Assembly: GCA_029884275.1 (NCBI GenBank)
Contig: JAOUIC010000101.1
Location: 1-6,609, forward strand
Direction: 5' to 3'
Length of the DNA stretch: 6,609 nucleotides
Source: Gemmatimonadota bacterium
GTDB taxonomy: Bacteria > Gemmatimonadota > Gemmatimonadetes > Gemmatimonadales > GWC2-71-9
Below the pieces are notes generated by a model. That model was not told the origin of the DNA. It saw nothing but the letters and a program-made list of their open reading frames with translations, and did no database searches. Shown here piece by piece: positions 1 to 5,497 of this stretch (its first letter is position 1; each line of letters begins with the position of its first letter). A program made the position numbers and the translations under genes.

Positions 1-146
1 TGGGGGCGCACCTCGGCGAACTCCATCCCCTGCCCCCGGAACACCGAGCGATAGTCGCCGGCAAAGAGAGTGGAGACCAGGCCGCGGGAGCGCAGCTCGA
101 TCGCCTTGACCTGCTTCAGGACTTCGGGGGAGACCGGGGCGGGCAC
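1..146 (-). CDS. DUF58 domain protein, N-terminal fragment
   Basis: Only the first 48 codons are inside the window; the gene continues past the left edge. The predicted protein begins VPAPVSPEVLKQVKAIELRS and goes on through RGLVSTLFAG, a YRS-x-FRG-x-G segment and EFAEVRP. This Arg/Leu-rich helix followed by 'FRGxGxEFxEVRxY' is the typical N-terminus of DUF58 proteins, which usually carry a vWA-like fold. The GTG start at 146-144 is preferred because the in-frame upstream codons contain no other start before the moxR stop at 168-170, and because the length before the conserved helix matches the family. No clear Shine-Dalgarno is visible. It lies 21 bases downstream of moxR on the same strand, so the two are probably co-transcribed. 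MoxR-DUF58 pairs are common in bacteria and are thought to act together in maturation of envelope or metal-binding proteins; the exact role here cannot be seen. Confidence 0.85.
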   Translation of the reverse strand, partial: MPAPVSPEVLKQVKAIELRSRGLVSTLFAGDYRSVFRGQGMEFAEVRP

Positions 147-167
147 AGAGAGGGTACCCGATGGCCG

Positions 168-1175
168 CTACGGGACCGGCACCGCGTCGAGGATCCGGGT
201 CACCACCTGGTCGGCGTCGATCTCCTCGGCCTCCGCCTCGAAGGTCAGGAGGACGCGGTGGCGAAGCACGTCGAGCGCCAGGGCCCGGACATCCTCGGGG
301 ATGACATAGCCTCGGCCCCGCAGGTAGGCATGGGCCCGCGCCGCCTGGACCAGCGCGATGGAGGCGCGGGGCGAGGCTCCGAACGCCACCAGCGGCTTGA
401 GCGTCTGCAGCCCGACCACCGATGGATCGCGCGTCGCCCGCACCAGGTCGACGATGTAGTCCACCACCTTCTGATCCACGAACGTGGCGGCGATGGACTC
501 GCGGATGCCCATGATGGTGGCCGGATCGAGCAGGTGCCGCACCGGCGCTTCCTCCAGCCCGCTCCGCCGAAGCAGGACTTCCTTCTCCTGGTCCCGGGTG
601 GGGTAGCCGACCCGGACCTTGAGCATGAACCGGTCCAGCTGCGCCTCGGGAAGCGGGTAGGTCCCCTCGTTCTCGATCGGGTTCTGGGTCGCCATCACGA
701 GGAAGGGCTCCTCCAGCGGGAAGCTCCTCCCGCCGATCGTCACCTGCTTCTCCTGCATCGCCTCGAGGAGGGCGGCCTGCACCTTGGCCGGGGCCCGGTT
801 GATCTCGTCGGCGAGGACGATCTGGGCGAACACCGGCCCCTGTTTGACCCGGAACTCCTGGCTCTTCGGATCGAACACCATCGTCCCGATCAGATCGGCG
901 GGCAGCAGATCGGGGGTGAACTGAATCCGGGAGAATGACGCATCGACAATCTCGGCGAGCGTCCGGACCGCAAGCGTCTTGGCGAGACCCGGAACCCCCT
1001 CGAGCAGGATATGTCCGCCCGCGAACAGCCCGACCAGCATGCGCTCGATCAGCTGTTCCTGCCCGACAATGCGACGCCCCACCTCCGCCACGACCTGCTG
1101 GGCGGGAGTGGCGTCAACCATTCGATGCGAACCGGAAGGGCGTGCGGTCATGGGCGAGTGGGCGCGAGAGGGCAT
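168..1175 (-). CDS. moxR: MoxR-family AAA+ ATPase
   Basis: ATP-driven chaperone-like protein of the MoxR family, whose members help assemble or activate partner proteins, often with DUF58/vWA proteins encoded alongside. In the 335-residue reading the motifs run in order: VGQE near 38, Walker A GVPGLAKT at 60-67, Walker B ending in DE at 123-124, sensor 1 ATQNP at 162-166, the LDRF arginine finger with R182, and sensor 2 GASPR at 266-270. The C-terminal helical lid follows. All catalytic residues are present, so it should be active. Three in-frame ATG starts exist (1175, 1151, 1121). None has a good Shine-Dalgarno. The third (MVDATPAQQ) gives an N-terminus of more usual family length, about 317 residues, so the true start may be 1121. 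A candidate promoter at 1220-1248 lies upstream of all three. The gene is followed at 21 bases by the DUF58 gene. Confidence 0.93.
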   Translation of the reverse strand: MPSRAHSPMTARPSGSHRMVDATPAQQVVAEVGRRIVGQEQLIERMLVGLFAGGHILLEGVPGLAKTLAVRTLAEIVDASFSRIQFTPDLLPADLIGTMVFDPKSQEFRVKQGPVFAQIVLADEINRAPAKVQAALLEAMQEKQVTIGGRSFPLEEPFLVMATQNPIENEGTYPLPEAQLDRFMLKVRVGYPTRDQEKEVLLRRSGLEEAPVRHLLDPATIMGIRESIAATFVDQKVVDYIVDLVRATRDPSVVGLQTLKPLVAFGASPRASIALVQAARAHAYLRGRGYVIPEDVRALALDVLRHRVLLTFEAEAEEIDADQVVTRILDAVPVP

Positions 1176-1181
1176 CCGGTT

Positions 1182-1199
1182 GGCGCAGGCGACTGCGCC
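1182..1199 (-). other. Hairpin in the moxR leader
   Basis: On the minus strand this reads GGCGCAG-TCGC-CTGCGCC, a perfect 7-bp GC-rich stem with a 4-base loop. It lies between the candidate moxR promoter and the first possible ATG (1175), so it would be in the 5' leader of the transcript. There is no T-run after it, so it is not a standard terminator. Its role is unknown. It could affect translation starting at 1175, or be a chance inverted repeat in GC-rich DNA. Confidence 0.4.
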
Positions 1200-1219
1200 G
1201 CGCGGATCGTGTCCTGATG

Positions 1220-1248
1220 AGGATAGCGCGCGCCGGGATCGTTGTCAG
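1220..1248 (-). promoter_or_regulatory. Candidate sigma-70-type promoter for moxR-DUF58
   Basis: On the minus strand a -35 box CTGACA (1248-1243, five of six matches to TTGACA) is separated by exactly 17 bases from a -10 box TATCCT (1225-1220, four of six matches to TATAAT). The predicted transcription start is near 1213, which leaves a leader of about 38 to 92 bases depending on which moxR start is used. It lies in the only sizeable gap (97 bases) of the left minus-strand block, as expected if moxR is transcribed separately from the protease-scpAB-rluB operon. Confidence 0.55.
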
Positions 1249-1262
1249 CCCCGGCCGGCCGG

Positions 1263-1283
1263 AGCCCGCTGCTCAGCGGGGCT
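1263..1283 (-). other. GC-rich hairpin spanning the rluB stop codon
   Basis: On the minus strand the sequence AGCCCCGCT-GAGC-AGCGGGCT can fold into an 8-bp stem with one bulged C and a 4-base loop that contains the rluB TGA. No T-run follows, so it is not a convincing intrinsic terminator. It could still slow or attenuate transcription, or protect the 3' end of the operon mRNA, before the separate moxR promoter. It may also be coincidental, given the base composition. Confidence 0.3.
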
Positions 1284-2001
1284 GCTCCAGCTTGATGGCC
1301 CGATAAATCGCCTGCTCCTCAGCCTGGGTGAGGGGACGGGACTCCCCCGGCGGAAGGTCTCCCAGACGGACCGGACCGTACGAGATGCGCGCCAGTCGTT
1401 CCACCTTGAGCCCCAGCGCCTCGCACCAGCGCCGCACGATCCGGTTCCGGCCCTCGGTGAGCGTCACATCCAGGATGCTGCGCTCGTGGTGGCCCGGCCG
1501 CACCCGGGTCTTGGTGGCGACCACCGGCTTGTCGTCGACCGAAGTGGGGCGGGTGACCACCGTGGCGATCTCCGCGGTCGGACGGCCGTGCACCAGCGCG
1601 GTGTAGGAGCGGGCGACCCGGTACTTGGGGTGGGTCAGCCGGTGGACCGCCTCGCCGTCGGTGGTGAGCAGCAGCAGCCCCGTGGTGTTGACGTCGAGCC
1701 TCCCCACGTACGTGAGGCCCCGGGGGTCCCGGATGAAGTCGAAGACCGTCCTCCGCCCCTCTTCGTCGCTGGCCGTGGTCACCACGCCCATCGGCTTGTT
1801 GAAGGCGAGCCACCGGTGCGCCAGCCGGGGCAACGGCTTTCCGTTCACCGTGATCCGCTGGTGGTCGGGGTCCACCTTGCTGCCCAGCGTCGCGACCTTG
1901 CCATCCACCCGGACGCGGCCCTCGACGATGAGGGCCTCCGTCCCCCGGCGGCTGCCGAGGCCGGCGCGCGCGAGCGCCCGCTGCAGGCGCATCTCGCTCA
2001 T
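1273..2001 (-). CDS. rluB: 23S rRNA pseudouridine synthase (RluB/RsuA family)
   Basis: Converts a specific uridine in rRNA to pseudouridine during large-subunit assembly; RluB acts at U2605 of 23S rRNA (E. coli numbering). The 242-residue protein has an N-terminal S4 RNA-binding domain (about 4-50, with RLQRALARAG and a VRVDGKV segment), then the catalytic domain. The signature GRLDVNTTGLLLLTTDG holds the catalytic aspartate D103. The family motifs NKP-x-G at 68-72, EGRNR-x-VRR near 183-191 and the ISYGPVRLGDLPPG segment (206-219) are all present. Family membership is firm. RluB is preferred over RsuA or RluE because scpAB-rluB is a widespread gene order, but the target base is inferred. The start at 2001 overlaps the scpB stop as ATGA, implying translational coupling; a second ATG at 1992 is also possible. 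It is the last gene of the protease-scpA-scpB-rluB unit. Confidence 0.93.
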   Translation of the reverse strand: MSEMRLQRALARAGLGSRRGTEALIVEGRVRVDGKVATLGSKVDPDHQRITVNGKPLPRLAHRWLAFNKPMGVVTTASDEEGRRTVFDFIRDPRGLTYVGRLDVNTTGLLLLTTDGEAVHRLTHPKYRVARSYTALVHGRPTAEIATVVTRPTSVDDKPVVATKTRVRPGHHERSILDVTLTEGRNRIVRRWCEALGLKVERLARISYGPVRLGDLPPGESRPLTQAEEQAIYRAIKLEQPR

Positions 2002-2588
2002 GACTCGGCCACCACGGACGCGGCGGCATCGCCCTGTCCGTCATCCGACGCTTCCGGCTTGTGGGGGTGCAGCGCGATGCTGAATTCCTCGGTGCGTGGC
2101 AGCTCGGCGAGGTCGCGGAGGCCGAGCAGCTCGAGAAAGGTCGGTGTGGTGCCGTAGAGCAGCGGCCGGCCCATCCCCTCGCTCCGCCCGACGACTTCGA
2201 TCAGGGCGCGCTCCTGCAGGCTGCGGAGCACACCGCCGGCGGAGACCCCACGGATCTCCTCGATCTCGGCCCGCCCCACCGGCTGCCGGTAGGCGATCAC
2301 CGCCAGAGTCTCCATCGCCGCCGTCGTAAGCCTCGGCGTGCGTACCGCGAACTGGGCCCGCTCGATCGCTTCGGCAAACGCCCGCCGGGTCAGGATCTGG
2401 TAGCCACCGGCAATCTCGGCGACCTCGACCGCGTGACCGTCGAAGTCGTAGTGCTCGCGGAGTTCCTCCAATGCGGTGCGCACGTCGGCCAGAGCCGATT
2501 CCGGCTCAAGGGTCTGAAGCTCCTCGACCGTGATCGGCCGGTTGGCCGCGAACAGAGCGGCCTCAATCAGCTGCGTCAGCGGCTTCAC
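1998..2588 (-). CDS. scpB: Segregation and condensation protein ScpB
   Basis: Winged-helix (kite) subunit of the bacterial SMC-ScpAB condensin, which compacts and helps segregate the chromosome; a ScpB dimer binds the middle of ScpA. At 196 residues it is of normal family size. The first winged-helix domain covers about 3-80 (LIEAALFAANRPI start, GGYQILTR near 61-68). The second is marked by ETLAVIAYRQPVGRAEIEEI (93-112) and RGVSAGGVLRSL. The family's GRPLLYGTT segment (140-148) and FLELLGL-x-x-L-x-ELP (151-164) follow. The last 25 or so residues are an Asp/Ala-rich tail, probably disordered. The start is a GTG at 2588, supported by GGAG (2599-2596 on the minus strand) 7 bases upstream. It overlaps the end of scpA by 26 bases, and its stop overlaps the rluB start, so expression of the three should be coupled. 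Confidence 0.95.
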   Translation of the reverse strand: MKPLTQLIEAALFAANRPITVEELQTLEPESALADVRTALEELREHYDFDGHAVEVAEIAGGYQILTRRAFAEAIERAQFAVRTPRLTTAAMETLAVIAYRQPVGRAEIEEIRGVSAGGVLRSLQERALIEVVGRSEGMGRPLLYGTTPTFLELLGLRDLAELPRTEEFSIALHPHKPEASDDGQGDAAASVVAES

Positions 2589-3363
2589 TGCCGGGCTCCG
2601 ATTCGGTGGGTTGGGGAAGCATCTCGAACGCGGGAATGGCCCGGCGGATCAGGAACGAGCCGAACGACTCGGACTGAGCCACCCGGAGCCACCCCCGGCG
2701 CGCCAGCTCCAGCACCGCCAGCAGGGCGGAGAGCACATCGACGATGGACGGCCGGGCGCCGAGCAGGTCGAGCCAGCTGAATTCCTCGCGCTCCGCCAGC
2801 ATCGCCTCCAGCCGGAGCACTGCCCCTTCGGTGTCGAGCGGACGCGGCACGACGCGATGCAACACCGGCGTCGGGATGTCGGCCACGACCTTCTCCACCG
2901 CCTGCAGCAGCTGCAGCAGGTCGATGGTGAGCGGCACCTGCGGCAGGTCGGGGGGCGGTGGAAGGAAACCGCGGGGAAGCTGGTCCGCTCGCCGCGCCGC
3001 CGCCCGCTCCAGCCATCCCGCCACTTCGCGGATCAGCTGGTACTCCAGCAGGCGGCGCACCAGCTCGTGCCGTGGGTCCTCCCAGTCATCCTGCCCCTCC
3101 CGCCTGGGCAGCAGCATCTGGGCCTTGAGCCTGATCAGCCGGCCGGCCATCTCCAGGTAGTCCGCCGCCTGGTTCAGCCCGAGGTCGTGGATGACCCGCA
3201 GGAACTGGTCGGCGATGCGCGCCACCGGGATGTCGGCGATGTCGATCTGCTCCTCCCGGAGCAGGTGCAGCAGCAGGTCGAGCGGGCCGGAGAACGCGTC
3301 CAGCTGGACGACGAATCCGGGCTCGGCGCCCAGCGCTCTGGTCGGGGCGGAGGAGGAGGTCAT
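2563..3363 (-). CDS. scpA: Segregation and condensation protein ScpA (kleisin)
   Basis: Kleisin subunit that bridges the SMC heads and binds ScpB in the bacterial condensin. The 266-residue protein has the hallmark N-terminal helix motif FSGPLDLLLHLLREEQIDI (24-42), then IP-x-x-RIADQFL, and the segment YLEMAGRLIRLKAQMLLP (69-86) that contacts the SMC neck. A variable middle with a Pro-rich stretch (131-145) follows. A C-terminal winged-helix domain (about 180-250) contains ELARRGWLRVAQSESFG. The open frame extends 83 codons further upstream to 3612, but that part overlaps the protease gene in another frame and has no family similarity. The ATG at 3363, which overlaps the protease stop as ATGA, is therefore the right start. 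No Shine-Dalgarno is evident, so initiation probably depends on coupling to the gene before it. Confidence 0.95.
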   Translation of the reverse strand: MTSSSAPTRALGAEPGFVVQLDAFSGPLDLLLHLLREEQIDIADIPVARIADQFLRVIHDLGLNQAADYLEMAGRLIRLKAQMLLPRREGQDDWEDPRHELVRRLLEYQLIREVAGWLERAAARRADQLPRGFLPPPPDLPQVPLTIDLLQLLQAVEKVVADIPTPVLHRVVPRPLDTEGAVLRLEAMLAEREEFSWLDLLGARPSIVDVLSALLAVLELARRGWLRVAQSESFGSFLIRRAIPAFEMLPQPTESEPGSEAADAAD

Positions 3364-4049
3364 CGAACCGTCAGATCCCAGATCCGTCCGATGCCGAACG
3401 GGGCGAGCACCTGGTACATCATCCCGAACCCCCACCGAGCCGGGGCGAGGAAGAAATTGGTCACCCCGGGAAGGAAGATCAGCACCACCATGAGCGGAAT
3501 GAACCCGAGCTGCTCCACCCGCCGGTACTTCAGGCCGAGTTCCGGCGGCAGGAAGTGATAGAACACCCTGGAGCCGTCGAGCGGGGGGATCGGGATGATG
3601 TTGAAGAAGCACAGCACGAGGTTGAGGTAGATCCCCCAGGACATCATGCGCTGGAGAATGCCGACTCCGTCCCCCACCGCCGGGAGGACCCGGGCCACGC
3701 CGGACAGGCCGATGAACACCGCCGCACAGCCGAATGCCAATGCCAGGTTGGTGATCACCCCCGCGGACGAGACGATGATGTCGCCCCGGACAAAGTTCCG
3801 GAACTTCCGGGTCTCCACCGGCACCGGCTTGGCGCCGCCGAACGCGAACGCCCCTCCGCTGCCGAACCAGAGGATCGCGGGGAACAGCAGCGTCATCCAG
3901 GGGTCGATATGAGGGATGGGGTTGAGGGTCACCCGGCCCAGCATGTAGGCGGTGTTGTCACCCTGGGAGAGGGCGGCCCGCGCGTGGGCGTATTCGTGAG
4001 CCACCAGCGCGAAGATCAGTACCGGCAGCGCGAGGATGAAATCGGACAT
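3360..4049 (-). CDS. Site-2 protease family membrane metalloprotease (M50)
   Basis: Predicted intramembrane zinc metalloprotease of peptidase family M50 (short SpoIVFB/YwhC-like group). The 229-residue protein is very hydrophobic, with about five or six membrane segments. The zinc motif HEYAH (H18, E19, H22) sits in the first transmembrane helix, and the third ligand is D158 in the NIIPIPPLDGSR motif (150-161). Between them lie the family's GAKPVPV loop (72-78) and SSAGVITNLALAF (94-106), equivalent to the usual SxAGPxxN helix. All active-site residues are intact. Genes of this type commonly precede scpA in bacteria, but the substrate is unknown and a link to chromosome segregation has not been shown. 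It is the promoter-proximal gene of the operon. There is no Shine-Dalgarno before its ATG, and a possible -10 box lies only 11 bases upstream, so it may be translated from a very short leader. Confidence 0.92.
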   Translation of the reverse strand: MSDFILALPVLIFALVAHEYAHARAALSQGDNTAYMLGRVTLNPIPHIDPWMTLLFPAILWFGSGGAFAFGGAKPVPVETRKFRNFVRGDIIVSSAGVITNLALAFGCAAVFIGLSGVARVLPAVGDGVGILQRMMSWGIYLNLVLCFFNIIPIPPLDGSRVFYHFLPPELGLKYRRVEQLGFIPLMVVLIFLPGVTNFFLAPARWGFGMMYQVLAPFGIGRIWDLTVR

Positions 4050-4060
4050 TCAGAGGGCGG

Positions 4061-4089
4061 AATCTACACCCCGGGGCTGATCCCTGAAA
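4061..4089 (-). promoter_or_regulatory. Possible promoter for the protease-scpAB-rluB operon
   Basis: On the minus strand TTTCAG (4089-4084) is followed, after 17 bases, by TAGATT (4066-4061). The spacing is ideal and the -10 box has four of six matches to TATAAT, but the -35 is weak (three of six). The predicted start of transcription is around 4054, only about five bases before the protease ATG, so the mRNA would be nearly leaderless. This agrees with the lack of a Shine-Dalgarno there. It is the only candidate I could find in the intergenic region facing this way. Confidence 0.35.
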
Positions 4090-4101
4090 CCCGTCCCCCG
4101 C

Positions 4102-4130
4102 TTGACCTTGCCCCCTCCGGTGCCTAGCTT
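4102..4130 (+). promoter_or_regulatory. Candidate rpsT promoter
   Basis: TTGACC (4102-4107, five of six matches to TTGACA) is followed by a 17-base spacer and TAGCTT (4125-4130, three of six matches to TATAAT). Transcription would start near 4137, giving a leader of about 50 bases before the rpsT GTG. The position, strand and spacing suit a strong ribosomal-protein promoter. It faces away from the possible protease promoter, whose -35 box ends 12 bases to the left. Confidence 0.6.
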
Positions 4131-4142
4131 CCGCCCTCTTCC

Positions 4143-4161
4143 GCCGGCCAGTGCGGCCGGC
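4143..4161 (+). other. Hairpin in the rpsT leader
   Basis: GCCGGCC-AGTGC-GGCCGGC forms a perfect 7-bp, all-GC stem with a 5-base loop. It begins about six bases after the predicted transcription start and ends 16 bases before the Shine-Dalgarno. No T-run follows. It may stabilise the mRNA 5' end or serve as a protein-binding site for S20 feedback control. The structure is seen in the sequence; the role is inferred. Confidence 0.45.
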
Positions 4162-4177
4162 CCTGACGCCCAGACTC

Positions 4178-4182
4178 GAGGT
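4178..4182 (+). promoter_or_regulatory. rpsT ribosome binding site
   Basis: GAGGT lies five bases before the GTG at 4188. It is one of the clearest Shine-Dalgarno sequences in the window. It fixes the non-ATG start of rpsT, since no in-frame ATG exists near the S20 N-terminus. Confidence 0.75.
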
Positions 4183-4187
4183 AGTTC

Positions 4188-4442
4188 GTGCCCCGTACCG
4201 CATCGGCCAAGAAAGCACTCCGGAAGTCCCGCGCCGCCAACGAGCGCAACCGCCCCCGTCGAACCCAGCTCCGCACCGCCATCAGGAAGGTGCGCGCCGC
4301 CGAGACGAAGGACGAGGCTCAGAAGGCGCTCGCCGAGGCGATCCGGCTGCTCGACCGGGCGGGCCGCAAGAACCTGGTCCACAAGAACAACGCCGACCGG
4401 ACCAAGAGCCGCCTCACCAAGGCCGTCGCCGCCAGGAAGTAG
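4188..4442 (+). CDS. rpsT: 30S ribosomal protein S20
   Basis: Small-subunit ribosomal protein that binds 16S rRNA early in 30S assembly. The 84-residue product (E. coli S20 has 87) is strongly basic and helical. It has the N-terminal SAKKALRKS motif (6-14) followed by a helix with many Arg residues (RAANERNRPRRTQLRTAIRK). It ends with the conserved KNLVHKNNADRTKSRLTKAV segment, the family's 'G-x-(I/L)-HKN-x-A-x-RxKSRL' signature. Translation starts at GTG with a good Shine-Dalgarno. In E. coli rpsT also uses a non-ATG start (TTG) that is part of its translational autoregulation; whether the GTG here serves the same purpose is inference. This is a single-gene unit with its own promoter, leader hairpin and terminator. 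It is divergent from the protease operon and convergent with the zinc-ribbon gene. Confidence 0.97.
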   Translation: MPRTASAKKALRKSRAANERNRPRRTQLRTAIRKVRAAETKDEAQKALAEAIRLLDRAGRKNLVHKNNADRTKSRLTKAVAARK

Positions 4443-4460
4443 GAGATCCCTGCCGAGACA

Positions 4461-4492
4461 AGACCCCGGACCTGGTCGGTCCGGGGTCTTTT
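4461..4492 (+). terminator. Intrinsic terminator of rpsT, probably shared by the convergent operon
   Basis: AGACCCCGGACC (4461-4472) and GGTCCGGGGTCT (4478-4489) are perfect complements, giving a 12-bp stem with loop TGGTC, followed by TTTT (4489-4492). It starts 18 bases after the rpsT stop. On the minus strand the same stem comes 23 bases after the zinc-ribbon gene and is followed by TTGTCT, a weaker T-rich tail, so it may stop transcription from both sides. Confidence 0.92.
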
Positions 4493-4515
4493 GCTTCCCG
4501 GAGATGGCGAGAGCG

Positions 4516-5490
4516 CTACAGCGTGGCCAGCTCCGCCCCGCAGCGCTCGCAATACCACTCCGTCGGCCGGTTGAGCGTCCCGCACTCGCCGCACTTGAGA
4601 GTCTTGGGGGCAGTGGAATGACCGCTGCTGTTGCGGTCCTTGGACTCTGGCGCCGGGGTCCCCGCGGGCGCCGGCTCGGCGGGGGCTGGCGCATCCGCGG
4701 GGGGCTTGGCGAACGACCCGCTGCTCCGGGTGCGGCCAGCGGTCGAGGAGAGGCTTTCAGCGTCGGTCACCGACTTGAGAAAGGCCAGCTCGTCGAGCTT
4801 GCCGCCGGTCTCAGGCGCCGATTCCGGGCCCTTCCCCGACGGGAACCAGAGGGTGCGGCCCTGCTCATCCTTGCGGGGGGCCCCCTTCTTCGCCGCCGCC
4901 TGGCGAGAGGCGGACTCGGGTTCCTCAACGGGAGGCGCCGCGGCGGCCTTCGGAGGGGCGTGAGTCTCGATCAACGGGGCCGGCGCGGGCGGGGGTGGCG
5001 GCGCCACCGCGGGTACCGAGATCGCCACCGGCCCCGGACGAGCCGGCGCGCGGACCGTGGCGAGCACCTCGTTGAGGCGGGCAATCTCCTGATGGGTCTG
5101 GTCCAGCTGCTCCTTCACCTGGGCCATGCTCTTGAGCAGCTCGGTGCGGATCCCCTCCCACTTGAGGTCGTCGTATTCCCCGACGACGTGCCGGATCTCG
5201 GATTCCGAGTATTGCTCCTTCAGCTCTGCTTCGGTGGCGGCCAGCCCCGCCGCCCTCGAGGTGTTGGTGGCGACCTGGCTCTCCAGGGCCGAGGTGTGGG
5301 TGCGGAGCTGCTCCACCACGGTCTGGAGCCGGCGCTCGTAGTCGGCGCGGACCCGGGAGCGCACCGCTTCGGGCACGTTCCCGGCGGCCTCCCCGCTCGA
5401 GTTGAGCCGAGTCAGCCACCCGACGAACTGCGCCCGCTCCCGGAGCAGTTGCTCGATCGGGGTATCACTCCCGGCAGTCGGCTTGGGCAT
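4516..5490 (-). CDS. Uncharacterised coiled-coil protein with C-terminal zinc ribbon
   Basis: I cannot name a function. The 324-residue protein has four visible parts. A charged helical region (about 1-50) leads into a likely coiled coil (about 50-148) rich in Glu, Gln, Arg and Leu, broken by VGEYDDLKWEGIR (103-115). An Ala/Pro-rich, low-complexity linker follows (about 148-200, with a five-proline run at 164-168). Next is a more ordered-looking island, GRTLWFPSGKGP (211-222) then KLDELAFLKSV (231-241), and a second Ala/Pro/Ser-rich linker (about 255-295). The C-terminal end is a zinc ribbon with C300, C303, C314 and C317 (CxxC-x10-CxxC; core KCGECGTLNRPTEWYCERCG). There is no signal peptide or membrane segment, so it is probably cytoplasmic. 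The ATG at 5490 follows the aldolase stop by 7 bases; GGAGG lies 11 bases upstream. The layout suggests a scaffold or adaptor that binds protein or nucleic acid. Confidence 0.85.
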   Translation of the reverse strand: MPKPTAGSDTPIEQLLRERAQFVGWLTRLNSSGEAAGNVPEAVRSRVRADYERRLQTVVEQLRTHTSALESQVATNTSRAAGLAATEAELKEQYSESEIRHVVGEYDDLKWEGIRTELLKSMAQVKEQLDQTHQEIARLNEVLATVRAPARPGPVAISVPAVAPPPPPAPAPLIETHAPPKAAAAPPVEEPESASRQAAAKKGAPRKDEQGRTLWFPSGKGPESAPETGGKLDELAFLKSVTDAESLSSTAGRTRSSGSFAKPPADAPAPAEPAPAGTPAPESKDRNSSGHSTAPKTLKCGECGTLNRPTEWYCERCGAELATL

Positions 5491-5497
5491 CTCCCGG

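Noticed and set aside
258..938. A 226-codon plus-strand open frame antisense to moxR
   Set aside because: It lies wholly opposite a gene with every MoxR motif intact, and its translation is low-complexity His/Arg/Gly-rich sequence without family similarity.
1263..1283. Intrinsic terminator at the end of rluB
   Set aside because: The stem is real but has a bulge and no T-run, and it overlaps the stop codon. I list it only as a structure.
1319..2044. A 241-codon minus-strand frame overlapping rluB
   Set aside because: It is the +1-shifted reading of rluB, giving Arg/Gly/Pro-rich sequence; the rluB frame carries the complete pseudouridine synthase motifs.
2530..3558. A 342-codon plus-strand open frame antisense to scpA
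   Set aside because: It is a GC-driven shadow of scpA and the end of the protease gene, rich in His, Gln and Arg, with no domain signature or ribosome binding site that would support it.
3364..3612. An 83-codon N-terminal extension of scpA
   Set aside because: It is simply the protease gene read in another frame. The kleisin similarity begins after the ATG at 3363, which overlaps the protease stop in a standard ATGA junction.
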